From NCBI GenBank assembly GCA_009760885.1, contig CM019713.1:80678486-80742485 (forward strand): 64,000 bases of DNA. Reading direction: 5' to 3'. A program made the position numbers and the translations under genes. The stretch's first letter is position 1. Each line of letters opens with the position of its first letter. The DNA is from Achatina immaculata. Its lineage: Eukaryota; Mollusca; Gastropoda; Stylommatophora; Achatinidae. Under the pieces are notes generated by a model. The model had not been told where the DNA came from. It did no database searches and worked only from the letters and a program-made list of their open reading frames with translations. Positions 12,029 through 22,953 of the stretch are shown one piece after another.

Positions 12029-12115
12029 TGAGTGAAAGAGGAGGGCTCATTCTGTTAAACAAAACAACAGAAAACAGTTTAGTTTTTTACATAAAAAATA
12101 AACTTCTAAAATATA

Positions 12116-12302
12116 GTCTAAAGATAAATATAGTCTCAAGATAAATATAGTATCAAGGTAAATTTAGTGTCAATGTAAATATAGTGCCAAGGGAAATATA
12201 GTGTCGGTGTAAGTATAGTGTCAATGTAAATATAGTGCCAAGGTAAATATAGTGCAAAGGTAAATACAGTGCCAATGTAAATATAGTGCCAAGGTAAATG
12301 AG
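12116..12302. repeat. Minisatellite, about 18-bp unit
   Basis: About ten units of the form taaatatagtgccaaggt with variation (tgtcaatg, tgtcggtg). No gene content. Confidence 0.88.
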
Positions 12303-12436
12303 ACCTTGGAAGAAACAAAAGAATAAAAGGGCGCCCTTCTTCATCTATCTCACATATGGTAAGAAATTCTGCACTGACTTATTTCTATCGCAAAAGAATG
12401 ATTTACAGCAAACAACAACAAGAAAATAAAGGGCAA

Positions 12437-12700
12437 TAATTGATCGCACACAACAAGTAGAAAACAGAGGACAGTATATAATAACTTAGAGCAAGCAGAA
12501 AACAGAGGACAGTATATAATAACTTAGAGCAAGCAGAAAACAAAGGACAGTATATAATAACTTAGAGCAAGCAGAAAACAAAGGACAGTATATAATAACT
12601 TAGAACAAGCAGAAAACAGAGGACAGTATATAATAACTTAGAGCAAGCAGAAAACAAAGGACAGTATATATAATAATATAACAACAAGCAGAAAGCAGAA
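12437..12700. repeat. Minisatellite, about 37-bp unit
   Basis: Roughly seven units of cagaaaacagaggacagtat ataataacttagagcaag with few differences. It ends about 100 bp below the kinase exon at 12804 and so lies in the next intron. Confidence 0.9.
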
Positions 12701-12803
12701 AACAAGAGAACAAAATGTATGACTTTAAAACCTCTCTATAACGTTAAAAAACTATTGATTTATATGTTTTAATTTGTCAACTTTTGTTTTTATGAACACT
12801 CAC

Positions 12804-12852
12804 CAGCTTCATAATTGGCTTCTGTAAAATCTCACCTGCACTTGGACGAGAT
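12804..12852 (-). CDS. NEK-like kinase constant exon: subdomain XI (SRPSAGEIL)
   Basis: This 49-nt exon has acceptor ttttgcttgtacccag and donor gtgagtgtt. Its first base A completes an Arg codon with any array exon (AG+A), then SRPSAGEILQKPIMKL follows, ending in phase 0. The Arg of RPS is the conserved subdomain XI residue that pairs with the APE Glu, and AGEILQKPIM matches the NEK ending (RPSA-x-x-IL-x-x-P-x-x). Only one copy is seen, so it is the common acceptor for the six-exon array. Exons further downstream were not recognised. Confidence 0.87.
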
Positions 12853-13215
12853 CTGGGTACAAGCAAAACTAAACATTAGAGCACGTAATAATCTTTTATA
12901 CCCACCGGCAGCTTTGTTTTACAGTACACTCTATTAGAGAGAGCAGCGTTATAACATGTTCCAGTAATACACATAATAATACACGTTCGAATAGAGAGAC
13001 CAGCTTTATAATACAGGTTTATTCTTAGTTTCGTGAAACATTTCAAAACTTCCAAACAAATAAATTGCATAAAAGATTCCAAATTTTTAAGACTCAATTA
13101 CAGATACTCTCACCAAGTTTTGTCTACATATTTCACAGCTGCTGAATGTGTCCAGCTTTGGTCATGCGACAGACATCTAAACGATAATTCAATCCATCCC
13201 ACACGCGGGTCAGCA

Positions 13216-14645
13216 CATCATGGTCCACCAGAGTCACAGCAGCTGTGATACGGTCGCCAAGATCCTGGAGATTAGCATGGACACGGTTGCCAAGATCATG
13301 AAGATTAGCGTGGACACGGTTGCCAAGATCCTGGAGATTAGCGGGGACATGGTTGCCAAGGTACTGGAGATTAGAGTGGACAGGCTTGCCAATTTTCTTG
13401 ACATTGCGGGGACACGGTTGCCAAGATCCTGCAGATAAGCGGGGACACGGTTGTCAAGATCCTGGAGATTAGTGGGGACACGGTTGCCAAGATCCTGGAG
13501 ATTAGCGGGGACATGGTTGCCAAGATCCTGGAGATTAGCGGGGACACGGTTGCCAAGATCCTGGAAATTAGCGGGGACACGGTTGTCAAGATCCTGGAGA
13601 TTAGCGGGGACATGGTTGCCAAGATCCTGGAGATTAGTGGGGACACGGTTGTCAAGATCTTGTAGATTAGCGGTGACACGGTTGCCAAGACCCTGGAGAT
13701 TAGTGGGGACACGGTTGCCAAGATCCTGGAGATTAGCGGGGACACGGATGCCAAGATCCTGGAGATTAGCGAGGACACGGTTGTCAAGATCATGGAGATT
13801 AGTGGGGACACGGTTGCCAAGATCCTGGAGATTAGTGGGGACACGGTTGCCAAGATCCTGGAGATTAGCGGGGACACGGATGCCAAGATCCTGGAGATTA
13901 GCGAGGACACGGTTGTCAAGATCATGGAGATTAGCGGGGACACGGTTGCCAAGATCCTGGAGATTAGCGGTGACACGGTTGTCAAGATCCTGGAGATTAG
14001 CGGGGACAAGGTTGCCAAGATCCTGGAGATTAGCGGTGACACGGTTGTCAAGATCCTGGAGATTAGCGGAGACGGATGCCAAGATCCTGGAGATTAGCGG
14101 AGACGGATGCCAAGATCCTGGAGATTAGCGGAGACGGATGCCAAGATCCTGGAGATTAGCGGAGACGGATGGCATAAAGACGGTGTCCTTCACAAACCAC
14201 CACAAAAAGAAAAACTCGCAAGGGGTTAAATCAGGAGACCGGTGTGACCACTCAATTAAGGTGTCGTCTTGTCGTCCTCTGTGCCCTATCAGTCTTTGTT
14301 TCAAATTTAATTGACACACCGTTGCATGCTTACACTTTAATCTCTTACAGAGAATTCGCCATGATGTTGATTGCGAGACTCCTAGTTATAAACTTGCACG
14401 TGTGGTGGACTTGCGGGGACTTCGTTGGTAGGCTTCTCTAAAACGAGTCACAGTTTCTTGGCTTGGTCCTGGACGTCCCTGCCGAGGAACTGTGCACAGA
14501 CAACCTTCGTCTCGGAATTTCACATACCACTTCATGATACTGTTGAAAAGATGTACTGCCTTCTGGAATTCCACTCGAAATCGACGTTGCACAGTTACAA
14601 TGGACAAGATTCTTGCATATTCCAAAACAAAAAGTGACTTCTAAC
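13216..14645 (-). mobile_element. DUF4817-type mariner-like transposon relic with expanded repeat (block 1)
   Basis: On the minus strand the N-terminal helix-turn-helix part (KFRDEGCLCTVPRQGRPGPS, then RSPRKSTTRASL) lies at 14625-14386 and the C-terminal part (RSPDLTPCEFF, WWFVKDTVFMP) at about 14319-14170. The catalytic DDE core between them is missing. The end of the coding region (ANLQDLGNR...) is expanded into a minisatellite from 14165 to 13240, and the usual end (acagcagctgtgatacgg) follows at 13234-13255. Confidence 0.8.
13240..14165. repeat. 33-bp minisatellite derived from transposase codons
   Basis: About 28 units of ggagattagcggggacacgg-ttgccaagatcct. On the minus strand one unit reads as 11 codons (VPANLQDLGNR), identical in style to the single unit LPANLQDLGNRITAAV of the transposase relics in other blocks. 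Because the unit is a multiple of three, three reading frames stay open over 700-850 bp. These are not evidence of a gene. Confidence 0.9.
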
Positions 14646-15544
14646 GTTTACTTAACGCCATATTTGCTGCTGCTACCTTCTACCAGCAAACCACGGGAGC
14701 TCTTCGCGCGGGGTTTGTAAAAAAAAACTTGAAGAGTTTCTCTCGTACTTGGCGGAAGAATAAGCATGATCCGTTACATTGTTTCTTTGTTGCGAAGTTT
14801 TGAAATGCTTAAAAACTTATAAATAGTCGTGTATAATACAATTACTAAAAACATAGCAGAGCTTTATAATATAATACAACTTCTAACACAGGGACCAGCT
14901 TAATAACACATTACCTCTTGTAAAAGATATCTCAGACGATTAGTAACATGTATATGTCTGAGAACAATAATCTTTAATGTTGGATAAAACGTTCACTTCA
15001 ATATAGTTCATGTTCTTCTTGTTATAGGGTGCCGGTACAGTTAAGTTTAGTACATCCAGACATGGCCTTAATGTTAGGAGAGATTGGTCATAAATGTGTA
15101 AACAATCTTTCATATTTCACACGCGCCCTTGTTATCTGTTCTAGGTGGGCTTCATTGTCGACAAACTACTTACTAAGATTCATTATTCTTTTCTCGTTTC
15201 AAACTGTACGCAGCATTCAGGTTCAGATGAAGACACAACAGTTTGATGATTAGATTCTTCTCTAATTTGTATTAAAACTATCATTATCCTCTTTCATTTT
15301 CCACATGATGAAAGCTGTATGATGCAGTCTTCATCATAAACACAAATCTTTGTATTTTTCTCCAGATTTGTCACTACCCCAGTCAAAGACTCAACTAAAG
15401 TCCTTTTTGTACATGATTACGAGGAAAAGTAAAATGTATCTTTCTAAGGTTAAACGGTCTCTCTGATGATCTTTTGACATAACATTGTTACAATAACCAG
15501 ACTCCTCATACAAAAATCCAGTAGTTTTACAGAGAAACATTTAC
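14646..15544. other. Block 1 conserved intron segment
   Basis: Homologous to 19400-20350, 27300-28180, 34000-34970, 38900-39850 and 44100-45065. It holds gggtgccggtacagttaag and cattgtcgacaaactactta. A plus-strand frame of 74-101 residues recurs in several blocks but is broken in others, so I do not call it coding. Block 1 lacks a 70-bp piece (ccccgtgtgctataaggaag...) seen in the others. Confidence 0.6.
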
Positions 15545-15625
15545 CTGGGGTCCTCTGACAACATCTGACCAATCAAATCCCAGAGTTCATGATTCACTCT
15601 GAAAGAAAGTGGAAAATAATTACCA
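15545..15625 (-). CDS. Array exon copy A (last in transcription order), NEK-like alpha-H cassette
   Basis: This 81-nt open exon has acceptor ttgttcctcacag and donor gtaaatgt, phase 2-2. It codes GNYFPLSFRVNHELWDLIGQ then MLSEDP and a split Arg. Joined to the constant exon 2.7 kb downstream it gives SEDPRSRPSAGEIL, the most canonical subdomain XI of all the combinations. An internal AG (ctttctttcag) inside the exon could also serve as an acceptor, but it would change the frame. Confidence 0.8.
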
Positions 15626-16090
15626 CTGTGAGGAACAAATAATTTCAAAAATAATTCTCACGTCACATCATGTGACATTTAACTCGTAAATGAAAGGTCT
15701 TTGTTTTTAAAGTCTTAAAATCTTTCCATATTTATAAAATGTAAATTATCACACACGTAAAGTAATTAAATACGTTATGTTTTACAACAAAAGTAATAGT
15801 AAATACCGTGATCTGCTTAATTAATTGCCTTAATAAATAAATTAATAGTCAGAGAATCAATTATTTTTCATCTTTGTATCATTTTAGAGACAGCAGTATT
15901 AAAAGAAATAAACAAGGTTAAATTACGTTGTAATACCTGTATGATGTGGCTAAGAATAAAAAATAATAATAATAATAATAATGATAAACAGCATGCTCAA
16001 AGTTGACTGATTAGCGGGTGATTGTTTCTTTTTATATTGTATATGTATAATGTACAACATTGTTAATAAACTAACTGGAATAATTTAATA

Positions 16091-17581
16091 TACTGTTCAA
16101 AAAACAAAACAAAAAAAAAACAGTAACGCAACACTACTGTAGTCGTAATAGATATCAAAGTTCAAACTTGTATCAAAATTTTAATTTACGGAATTAATGT
16201 TTCAGTCATGGCATGAAGAAACTTTAAGACGTTAGCAATGAAATGATGTTCATTAAATTTGTTTTGTACTTTTATTCTTTGCGACTGAGGCCTCCGTATC
16301 ATTAAGGTGTATGGCCTCCTCTGGCCTGTATGAGAGAACAACATCTCCTTGACATGGATCCAATTAGCCGTTGGATCTGTTGTTGTGGGATGGCTGCCCA
16401 CTCTTCCGCAGTGCAAGAGACAACTGTCGGAGATTGGTTGCCGTCACATTTCGCTAGCGGACTTGTCTGTTGAGTTCATCCCATAAGTGCTCTATTGGGG
16501 TCATGTTTGTTGATATGGATGGCCACGGAATGGTCTGGACGTTGTTGTCAGCGAGGAACTGGGTGGTGAGTTGTGCCACATGAGGTCGAGCGTTATCCTG
16601 CTGAAAAATCGACCCTTTTGCAGCCAGAAGTAAAAGGACGTGAAGACGAAGAATTTCAGAGATGTATCATTGAGCATTCAGGAGTTCTTAACTTTGCACC
16701 AGGTCACTTCTTTCAGTTAAGTTGATCATCCCCCACACAAGCACACCTCCACCACCATGTGGAACAGCCTCATCCACTCAGTTCTGGGCGCAGCGCTCAT
16801 TCACTCTGTGGTAAACTCTTGTCTGTTAATCGTGTAGCTGGAGCAGAAAGAATGATTCATTACTAAACCAACAAACTCTTCTCCAATCATTCACAGCGGT
16901 CCATTGATGTTGCTGATTCGCCCACTGCAGTCGGTTCTGGTTATGCCGGACTGTAAGAACAGGACTTCTGTAGGGTCTTCTAGCCCACAGAGCAGCTTCG
17001 TGCAGCCGGTTCATGACCGTTTGATCTGAAATTCGACGAGCTGCTGTCATTGACTGGAATGTTTAGGACGTTGATTCAAAGCTGTCTTCGGCAGAAGTTG
17101 TGACTATTGGTCTTCCAACTCTCGGCCGGTCTGCAGCTGAGCCAGTTTCTTGAAATCGCCTCCAAAGACGGCGATGCTTCTAACCACATTGAATTGTCTG
17201 ACCACTAAACTTTGTTACTGTAAAGTCTATTAACGTCCAATGATGATGAGTCGTTCTGTAGTGAGGTGAGCCATATTTGTGCATTGAATTTTCAAATGAA
17301 TTGATTCGAGGATTGTCAATCTCTTATAGCCATTCAATAACATGGTCACTGAGTTCTATGTTCAGTACGTTTCACCGGATGTTCGTGATTCTGTCATGAG
17401 TTATTGTCAAAAATGCTGTTTTGACTAATGTCGGTTTTCTACGCTCATGAATCATCTGCTGAGTACAGTTCAGTTCAGCAAGAGAAGCTGATGTCCAAGT
17501 GAAAGTTTCAGGCAATCTGACCTTATCTAATCAGCAAACTTCAATTTAAAACGAAACATCATATTTGTTTTTTGAACAGTA
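16091..17581 (-). mobile_element. Tc1-like DNA transposon (block 1)
   Basis: Terminal inverted repeats tactgttcaaaaaacaaa (left) and tttgttttttgaacagta (right) are flanked by TA on both sides (16089-16090, 17582-17583), as for Tc1/mariner insertion. The minus strand codes remnants of a Tc1 transposase (RSPVLTVRHNQNRLQWA, WRRVCWFSNESFFLL, and an NPIEH-like region) broken by stops and frameshifts. Length is 1491 bp. Confidence 0.87.
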
Positions 17582-17589
17582 TATGTGCA

Positions 17590-18480
17590 GGAAAACGGTA
17601 ATACTGTTATATAACAAAGTAACACTGTATATTGTGCAACAGTGTTAATTAAGTAAATGAAATAAATGAATATGTACAGGAAAACGGTAAAACCTTTATA
17701 TAACAAAGTAACACTGAGCTGTTTTGCTTTATATATCAGTACTACAGTAGTACGGTATATAGCAATCCTTCCTGTTTCGCTAAAAGTCACAAAGGGCTCG
17801 AATGGTAGCTTTCCAAGATTTCATATTTTCGGCGAGCTTTTCAACCTCATCAGGAGATTTTATTCCTAATTAACCAGCCTGTCGTAACAATGTCCTCTTT
17901 AGAGTTTCACCTGGCTTTTGTGTTCCACTTGATTGTTGTTTTGGGATTCCTAGTTGTTTCTTCTCATCACATGACCGACATATGTCCATCTCTTTTTCTG
18001 ATCACCCAAAAACAGGTTGTTGTTTGCTCATCTGTCTTATCTCTGCTTTATTCTTGAATTCGTTAAACTTTATACCGAGCATTTGGCTGAGGCATTTGTT
18101 TTCAAAAGAGTCTAATTTGTTTTCTATTTCTTTAGTTATTTTCCATCTTTCATATGCATAAATGAAGGTGGGAATTACATTTCAATTGAATAGTCTTAAC
18201 TTGTTTTTTTTTTTGCTTATGACGTTTGAATTCCATATGTTCTAACAATTCTTGAAGGTCAATGCTGCTTTTGCAATTCGAATTCCAACTTCCTTTTTGG
18301 TGTCACCATCTTGGTCTATGTAGCTGGCAAGGTATGCAGATTGGTTTACTTCTTCAACAGCTGTTCTTTCTACGTATATTTTTTCCTTCGTGATTAATGA
18401 GAAGTTCCATTTTTTTTCTTTTTTTTTTTTTTTTGTTAATTTTAAATACTATTTTACTAGCCATCGAAGACATGATATCT
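17590..18480 (-). mobile_element. RTE-type LINE 3' fragment (family B, block 1)
   Basis: The minus strand reads RT-terminal sequence related to ENKLDSFENKCL and FNEFKNKAEI, as in the longer copy at 50520-54080. It is followed by the landmark gccatcgaagacatgatatc. The same fragment recurs in the other blocks at 32398-33060, 37280-37950, 42520-43190 and 48330-49020. Confidence 0.7.
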
Positions 18481-18744
18481 GTTATTATAGTAACATGCTT
18501 GAAGGAATGCACAGAATCTGGATTAATATGCAGTTTATATTTTATTTCGACACGTAATTTATTCGCATTTCTTTTTTTGCTTAAAACTGTGATTTACATA
18601 TACAGTTAATTTTGAATATAAAATTGTGATTATTTTCGACTAAAAACTTTAATCCTGCAACTAACTGTGATTATACTTTTAACAACACAGCAGTCCTACT
18701 GATTGTTTATTTTGAAAGTTAAACCTGAGAAAACTTGAATCAAA

Positions 18745-19450
18745 CTTGATAACAACAAAACTGTCTAAGCGGGTCTTGGTTGTACAGAGTCACTGCTGTA
18801 GCAAAGATCACTCTTCAGTCATTTGTAAGTCATGCCTATCATGGTCCACCAGAGCCACAGCAGCTGTGATACGGTTGCCAAGATCCTGGAGATTAGCGGG
18901 GAGGGCTGGCACAAAGATGGTGTCCTCCACAAACCACCACAAGAAAAAAACTCGCAACGGGTTAAATAAGGTGACTGGGGTGAACACCCCATTAAGCATT
19001 CGTCTTGTCTTCCTCTGTGCCCTATCAGTCTTTGTTACAAACTTGAATTACATAATCTTGCATACATCTACTTCAATCTCTTACAGAGAATTCTCCGTAC
19101 TGTTGATTGCGAGACTCCTAGCTGTAAACTTGCACGTGTAGTGGACTTGCGGGGACATCGTTGGTAAATTTCACTAACACGATTCACAGTTTCGTTGCTT
19201 GGTCCTGGACGTCCCTGCCGAGGAGCTGTGCACAGACAACCTTCATCCTGGAATTTCATTTACCACTTCTTGATACTGTTGAAAACATGTGCTGCCTTCT
19301 GGAATTCCACTCGAAATCGACGTTGCACAGTCAAAATGGACAAGGTTCTTGCGTATTCCAAAACAAAAAGTGACTTCTAACGTTTACTGAACGCCATATT
19401 TGCTACTGCTGCTTCTAGCAGCAAACCTCGGGAGCTCTTTGCGCGGGGTT
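18745..19450 (-). mobile_element. DUF4817-type transposon relic (block 2)
   Basis: Minus strand: N-terminal part with KFQDEGCLCTAPRQGRPGPS, RCPRKSTTRASLQLGVSQST and VRRILCKRLK (19373-19080), then after a core deletion the C-terminal FFLWWFVEDTIFVPALPANL, QDLGNRITAAVALVDHD (18999-18808). It has a single 33-bp unit. Known: the W-x-x-x-x-F-x-E-x-G-x-x-x-x-x-x-x-x-G-RP helix-turn-helix and SPDLTPCDFFLW are typical of mariner-like transposases annotated as DUF4817-containing. Confidence 0.8.
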
Positions 19451-20357
19451 TGTAAATAAAACTTGAAGAGTTTCTCTCACACTTGGCGGAAGAATAAGCA
19501 TGATCCGTTACATTGTTTCTTTGTTGCGAAGTTTTGAAATGCTTAAAAACTTATAAATAGTCGTGTATAATACAATTACTAAAAACAGAGCAGAGCTTTA
19601 TAATATAATACAATATCTAACACAGAGACCAGCTTAATAATACATTACCTCTTGTAAAAGATATCTCAGACAACTAGTAACATTTATATGTCTGTGAACA
19701 ATAATCTTTAGTGTTGGATAAAACATTCACTTCAATATAGTTCATGTTCTTCTTGTTATAGGGTGCCGGTACAGTTAAGTTTAGTACATCCAGACATGGC
19801 CTTAATGTTAAGAGTGATTGGTCATAAATGTGTAAACATTCTTTCATATTTCACAAGCGCCCTTGTTATCTGTTCTAGCTAGGCTTCATTGTCGACAAAC
19901 TACTTACTAAGATTCATTATTCTTTTCTCGTTTCAAAATGTACGCATCATTCAGGTTCAGATGAAGACACAACAGTTTGATGATTAGATTCTTCTCTAAT
20001 TTGTATTAAAACTATCATCATCCTCTTTTATTTTCCACATGATGAATGCTGTATGATGCAGTCTTCATCATAAACACAAATCTTTGTATTTTTTCCAGCA
20101 TCATCACTACCCCAGTCAACCCCCGTGTGCTATAAGGGAGCAAGAACATTTCAGAAGTTTGTCCAGAATTTATAGCCCACGATTTCAAATATAAACCAAA
20201 GACTCAACTAAAGTCCTTTTTGGACATGATTACGAGGAAAAGTAAAATGTATCTTTCTAAGGTTAAACGGTCTCTCTGACGATTTTTTGACATAACAGTG
20301 TTACAATAACCAGACTCCTCATACAAAAATGCAATAGTTTTACAGAGAAACATTTAC

Positions 20358-20438
20358 CTGGCGGGATCTTTCAAAATCTGAACAATCAAATTCCAGAGTT
20401 CGCGATTCTCGCTGAAAGCAGGTCCAGGATAAACACCT
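20358..20438 (-). CDS. Array exon copy B, NEK-like alpha-H cassette
   Basis: This 81-nt open exon has acceptor ttgttcctcccag and donor gtaaatgt, phase 2-2. It codes GVYPGPAFSENRELWNLIVQ then ILKDPA and a split Arg. I counted 19 differences from copy E, all changing residues. A 5.4-kb LINE is inserted about 180 bp upstream in the same intron block (20618-25998) without touching the exon. Confidence 0.77.
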
Positions 20439-20700
20439 CTGGGAGGAACAAATAATTTAAAAACTAATTCTCACGTCACATAATGGGACATTTAACTTGT
20501 ACATGAAAGATCTTTGTTTTTAAAGTCTTAAAATATGTCCCTATTGAAAAATTGTAAATTATCACACACGTAAAGTAATGAAATACGCCATGTTTTACAC
20601 AAAAAATGGCAGTAAATCGTCTTCTTCTTCTTCTTCTTCGTTCGCATTGTCTGTTTATATCTGCAGTTCAGTCTATTAGACAAATTTCACTGCTTTTTTA

Positions 20701-22419
20701 TTATTCATGTATGGAACCGTAGAGCTTATCTTCTTTAGTGGTTTCACTGGGGCAGTAATTATTTCTCAGTGTCTCGTAGTTGGTGCAGTTTTGGAGGATA
20801 TGTTCCACAGTTTGGGGCACCTGGGCACATGTACACAGATTAGTAGTACCAACCTTAAACTTTGTATACATATGACTTCGGAGTCGGCTGTGTCCTGTTC
20901 GAAGACGGAAGATGGTGACTTGTTCCTTTCTGTTTAGCATGTGATAGTCACCATGTGGTGGTGTTTGTTTCATCCTGTAGGTTTTTATCATACTTTTCTT
21001 TTGATTATAGGTGATTGGTATGTCTGGTTGCTCCATTTCAGTGCCCTCTTTGGCCAGATGGTCAGCTTTTTCATTGTCTGGTATCCCACAGTGGGAGAGA
21101 ATCCACTGCAAAGTGACTCCATGCTGTAAGCCAATTTTTGACAAGGCATCCTTAAGGTCTGGTAGTTTGTTGCACTGAAGAGCTTCCAGTACTGATCTTG
21201 CATCTGTGAGAATTACTACGGGGCATGTGTAACAGAATGTTATTCTGTAACAGATTGTTGTGAGAAACCTTGCATTCTGTTATGTCAAGTACAATGTTAG
21301 TATCACGTATTTCTGTGGCACAACTGAGTCACGTGATTTAGGTTAGGCGAGAGGTGTGAACGAGTTGAGAGATGAGTTTTGTCGTCTGAATGTTGTAGGG
21401 ACAGGTCGTATGTGAGTTTTCTCTGGAAAGGAGGTTTGTTAGGGTTTGTTAGGGTTAGGATGTTTGTTTTGTAGTTGATTGTCATTGTTAGGACAAAAAA
21501 GGTTAAGTTATTATGTAGTGTTGTAAGTCTGATTGTCCTTTTAGGACAACAAATATGATTCTAGGTTGGAAGGTTGAGTATAGAGTGTTTTCGGTATATA
21601 TGAGGTTAATATGTTTGATGTTGCATGTTAGTCTGAGGGTCCCATGGCGATGTTAATCGTCCAGACCATTTTTCTATTCTCATATTAATTGTTTCCATCA
21701 AGTTTACGCTTTCATCAGTGCAACCTACATCCAACAAATGGGTTTTCACTATTAAACATTGTTTGAATAGTGGCTGATGAATCCTGTGATGTTTGGATTC
21801 ATGTTAAGTGTTAACTGTGGTGTAGAGTTGTTGATTTACGCGTAACTGGTCATATCGTGTGTTGATGAGTAGTGGAGTCAGTGTTACCTGGGTTGTCCTG
21901 TTACAGAGTGTGTATCATTGTAACGTCTGGTGTGTCACTGGGCTTAATGCTCATTGTCTGAATGTAATAGTCACGGTACATAACAGTATATGTACAAACA
22001 ATTTTATTGCTCAGTAATATAAACAAGTCACATCACACAGGAAGAATGACTCCCTGTTTAGAAGAAATTCTATTTTAGCAGTACTTTGTTACGGCTTTAA
22101 GCAGTGCCGAGGCAGCGAAGACTGCTTTACATGTATCAATTCTGGAGTCTGATAGTTTTTCAACTGCAGCAATAATTCCCCCAACTTCTGCATCAAAGTT
22201 GTTGCAGTATTTTCCAGTTGGTATGGAAATCTTGTCAGTGGTGTTGTTTGGATATTCAATATGTGCTCCTGCCCCTCCATTCTTTATGGCATTATGTGCA
22301 GATCCGTCTGTATACACACGTATCCAAGTGTCACATGGATATTTATCATCTAGAACACTAAGTGTGGCTTTTGATCTTACAAGACTGCTCTGCATCTCAC
22401 CATTCTGCACACCTTTCAC
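20701..22419 (-). pseudogene. RNase H domain of family D LINE, interrupted by a solo LTR
   Basis: First half 22419-22095: WIRVYTDGSAHNAIKNGGAG (DGSA, first catalytic Asp) and AEVGGIIAAVEKL (catalytic Glu), up to LLKAV. Second half from 21216: VILTDARSVLEAL (catalytic Asp in TDAxS), TLQWILSHCGIPDNEKADHL (His/Asp motif). The tail has a C-terminal knuckle region (LCTCAQVPQTVEHILQNC). The LTR at 21222-22089 splits the domain exactly between LLKAV and VILTD. Confidence 0.87.
21222..22089 (+). mobile_element. Solo LTR inside the family D RNase H
   Basis: This 0.87-kb insertion is flanked by direct 5-bp repeats tacgg (21217-21221 and 22090-22094) and restores the RNase H frame if removed. It matches the LTR of the gypsy remnant at 6440-7313 in inverse orientation: shared blocks include the start (tgtaacagaat, gagaaacc), repeats of gtccttttaggacaa type, and cctgtgatgtttggattcat. 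No internal sequence is present, consistent with LTR-LTR recombination. The exact ends are uncertain by a few bases. Confidence 0.75.
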
Positions 22420-22953
22420 TTCAGTCTGAATAGTTATTTGTGTATAATCTGCTTCTTTCCATGGTGTATGCTCTGGTACAGATGATAATGGAGCGACTAC
22501 AGTTGGAAGGTCAGGTATCAGCTTAGCATAAGCTTGGCCTGATGAATGAAGCTGCTTCTTTTATGCCGTCTTAGTGCCACATTATTGAATCTCTCCTTCA
22601 GGAGATGGCTTACAGAGCTGAAGAATTTCTCTCTTATGGTCTTGACCTTTGTGTCTCTTACGTTCCTTTAGCGCTTGAACACGAACTATTTTCTGCATTT
22701 CTACTATTGGTGTGGACCTCAAGGCACCTGTGATAATCCGTAGTGACTGATATTGAACCTTGTCTAGATTATGCAGCGTAGTGTTTGATGCTGTGCACCA
22801 AGCTGTTAAGCCATATTCTAAATGTGGTAGATTACGTGGCTGATATGCATTCTTGAGGATTTTTTCACTAGCTCCCGATGTAGTTCCACTTAATTTTCTT
22901 AATATGGCTAGTTTTCTTCTGGCTTTTGCTTCTGCACTGTTGATGTGTTGTTT

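Noticed and set aside
10732..12062. Tyr/Cys/Val/Phe-rich frames on the minus strand
   Set aside because: They are translations of a 21-23-bp minisatellite with no start context or domain.
13234..14128. Long open frames of 282, 226 and 225 residues on both strands
   Set aside because: They are frames through a 33-bp minisatellite; openness follows from the unit being a multiple of three.
14870..14960. Minus-strand segment ending in aagag/gtaatg next to the array, a candidate for the missing alpha-G exon
   Set aside because: The GT is not kept in blocks 3-6 and the needed frame has a TGA.
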